This document shows, piece after piece, positions 4,210 through 5,096 of a DNA stretch of 5,096 nt (positions are counted from its first letter, which is position 1; each line of letters begins with the position of its first letter). The position numbers and the translations under genes were made by a program. The DNA lies in contig CAIKSH010000199.1 in assembly GCA_903830015.1 (NCBI GenBank), positions 1 to 5,096 on the forward strand. Reading direction: 5' to 3'. The stretch is from an uncultured Solirubrobacterales bacterium (lineage in GTDB: Bacteria; Actinomycetota; Thermoleophilia; Solirubrobacterales; Solirubrobacteraceae). Below the pieces are notes generated by a model, which saw nothing but the letters and a program-made list of their open reading frames with translations, was not told the origin of the DNA and did not search any database.

Positions 4210-5096
4210 ATGGATTTCGACCTGTCCGACGAGCAGAAGCTGATCCAGACCACGGCCCGGGAGTTCACCGACCGGGAGATCGTTCCCGTCGCCGGCGAGA
4301 ACTCAGCCAACCATCACTTCGACCTCGACCTCGTGCAGAAGATCGCCGACCAGGGCTACCTGGGCGCGATCGTTCCCCGCGAGTACGGCGGAGCCGGGCT
4401 CGACTACATCACCTACGCGATCATCTGCGAGGAGGTCGGCCGCGGCTGCTCGGCGATGCGGACGGTTATCTCGGTCCAGACCTCGCTGGTCTGCTCGACC
4501 ATCCTCAAGTGGGGCACCGAGGATCAGAAGAGCCGCTACCTGCCGCTTCTCTGCTCCGGCGAGTGGCTCGGCTGCTTCGGGCTGACCGAGCCCGGGACCG
4601 GTTCCGGGGCGGCCAACCAGCAGACCCGCGCGATCCAGCAGGACGACGGAAGCTGGAAGATCAACGGGGCGAAGATGTGGATCTCGCTCGGCAACAACGC
4701 CCGCCTGGCCCTCATCTTTGCCCAGACCGACCCGGAGCTCGGCCACCGCGGCCTGGCCTGCTTCCTGGTCGAGACCGACCAGCCCGGCTTCCAGCCCTCA
4801 GAGATCAAGGGCAAGATGGGCCTCTGGGCCTCGGACACGGCCGAGATCGCCCTGGACGACGTGGTCGCCGGGCCCGACTCGATGCTCGGTGAGGTCGGCG
4901 ACGGCTTCAAGGTGGCCATGAGCGCGCTGGACTCGGGGCGCTATTCGGTCGCCGCCGGCTGCGTGGGGCTCTGCCGTGCCGCCCTCGAGGAGTCGATCGC
5001 CTACGCGCAGGAGCGCACGCAGTTCGACCGTCCCATCGCCGGCTTCCAGCTCGTGCAGTCGCTGATCGCCGACATGGTCGTGCGCACCGACGCGGC
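4210..5096 (+). CDS. Acyl-CoA dehydrogenase (N-terminal 295 residues, runs off right edge)
   Basis: This FAD enzyme family oxidises acyl-CoA thioesters to 2-enoyl-CoA and passes electrons to electron-transfer flavoprotein, in fatty-acid or branched-chain amino-acid breakdown. The domains appear in the usual order: the N-terminal helical domain from MDFDLSDEQ, PREYGGAGLDY (near 57-67), the beta-domain signature GCFGLTEPGTGSG (121-133), the flavin-contact segment KINGAKMWIS (150-159), and the start of the C-terminal domain with RTQFDRPIAGFQ (269-280), the second family signature. At the position where isovaleryl- and long-chain enzymes carry their catalytic Glu (LDxER), this protein has LDSGR (240-244), like short-chain enzymes, so the catalytic base should lie in the missing C-terminal part. 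GSG replaces the common GSD in the first signature. A full protein should be near 380 residues, leaving about 85 beyond the window. Chain-length specificity cannot be told from this part. Confidence 0.93.
   Translation, partial: MDFDLSDEQKLIQTTAREFTDREIVPVAGENSANHHFDLDLVQKIADQGYLGAIVPREYGGAGLDYITYAIICEEVGRGCSAMRTVISVQTSLVCSTILKWGTEDQKSRYLPLLCSGEWLGCFGLTEPGTGSGAANQQTRAIQQDDGSWKINGAKMWISLGNNARLALIFAQTDPELGHRGLACFLVETDQPGFQPSEIKGKMGLWASDTAEIALDDVVAGPDSMLGEVGDGFKVAMSALDSGRYSVAAGCVGLCRAALEESIAYAQERTQFDRPIAGFQLVQSLIADMVVRTDA

Noticed and set aside
1..5096. Mobile element, CRISPR array, toxin-antitoxin or defence system
   Set aside because: No transposase, integrase, direct-repeat array, tRNA-adjacent duplicated attachment sequence or small toxin-antitoxin pair could be found; gene order and base composition look uniform across the window.

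Overview
The window is a high-GC bacterial chromosomal segment with tightly packed genes, GTG and TTG starts, and promoter-like TAnnnT hexamers a fixed short distance before start codons. Together with the gene content (DUF1015, OsmC, CoA-type NUDIX, a small single-pass membrane protein, acyl-CoA dehydrogenase) this suggests an actinobacterium, possibly of the Thermoleophilia/Solirubrobacterales type. That placement is inference from style, not from a marker gene.

Layout, left to right. A possible C-terminal remnant of a plus-strand gene lies at 1-33. A complete tRNA-Pro(TGG) gene follows on the minus strand (43-116). A plus-strand cluster then runs 169-2432: a DUF1015 protein, an OsmC-family protein, and a NUDIX hydrolase of the CoA-diphosphatase type that overlaps the OsmC gene by 29 bases. 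It meets a minus-strand pair head-on at 2429-2432, where the two stop codons share the tetranucleotide CTAG. The minus-strand pair is a small membrane protein (2938-3348, start trimmed to an internal GTG) followed, through a TTGA stop/start overlap, by a short Rossmann-fold protein (2429-2941). A 68-base divergent spacer separates that pair from a plus-strand secreted protein of unknown function (3417-4160). Last comes the 5' part of an acyl-CoA dehydrogenase gene (4210 onward), which runs off the right edge.

Functionally this is mostly housekeeping or lineage-conserved accessory metabolism: tRNA, thiol/peroxide chemistry (OsmC), CoA or nucleotide diphosphate clean-up (NUDIX), and acyl-CoA oxidation. 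Three proteins have no assignable function. I see no mobile element, CRISPR array, phage gene or defence system.

The most notable pattern is regulatory. Four plus-strand genes have TAnnnT followed by exactly 6 bases and then the start codon, and the minus-strand membrane-protein gene has the same with 7 bases. No Shine-Dalgarno sequence is apparent at these starts. This is what leaderless transcription would look like, and it also decides the start choice for the membrane protein. A second point is a 48-residue internal repeat in that membrane protein.
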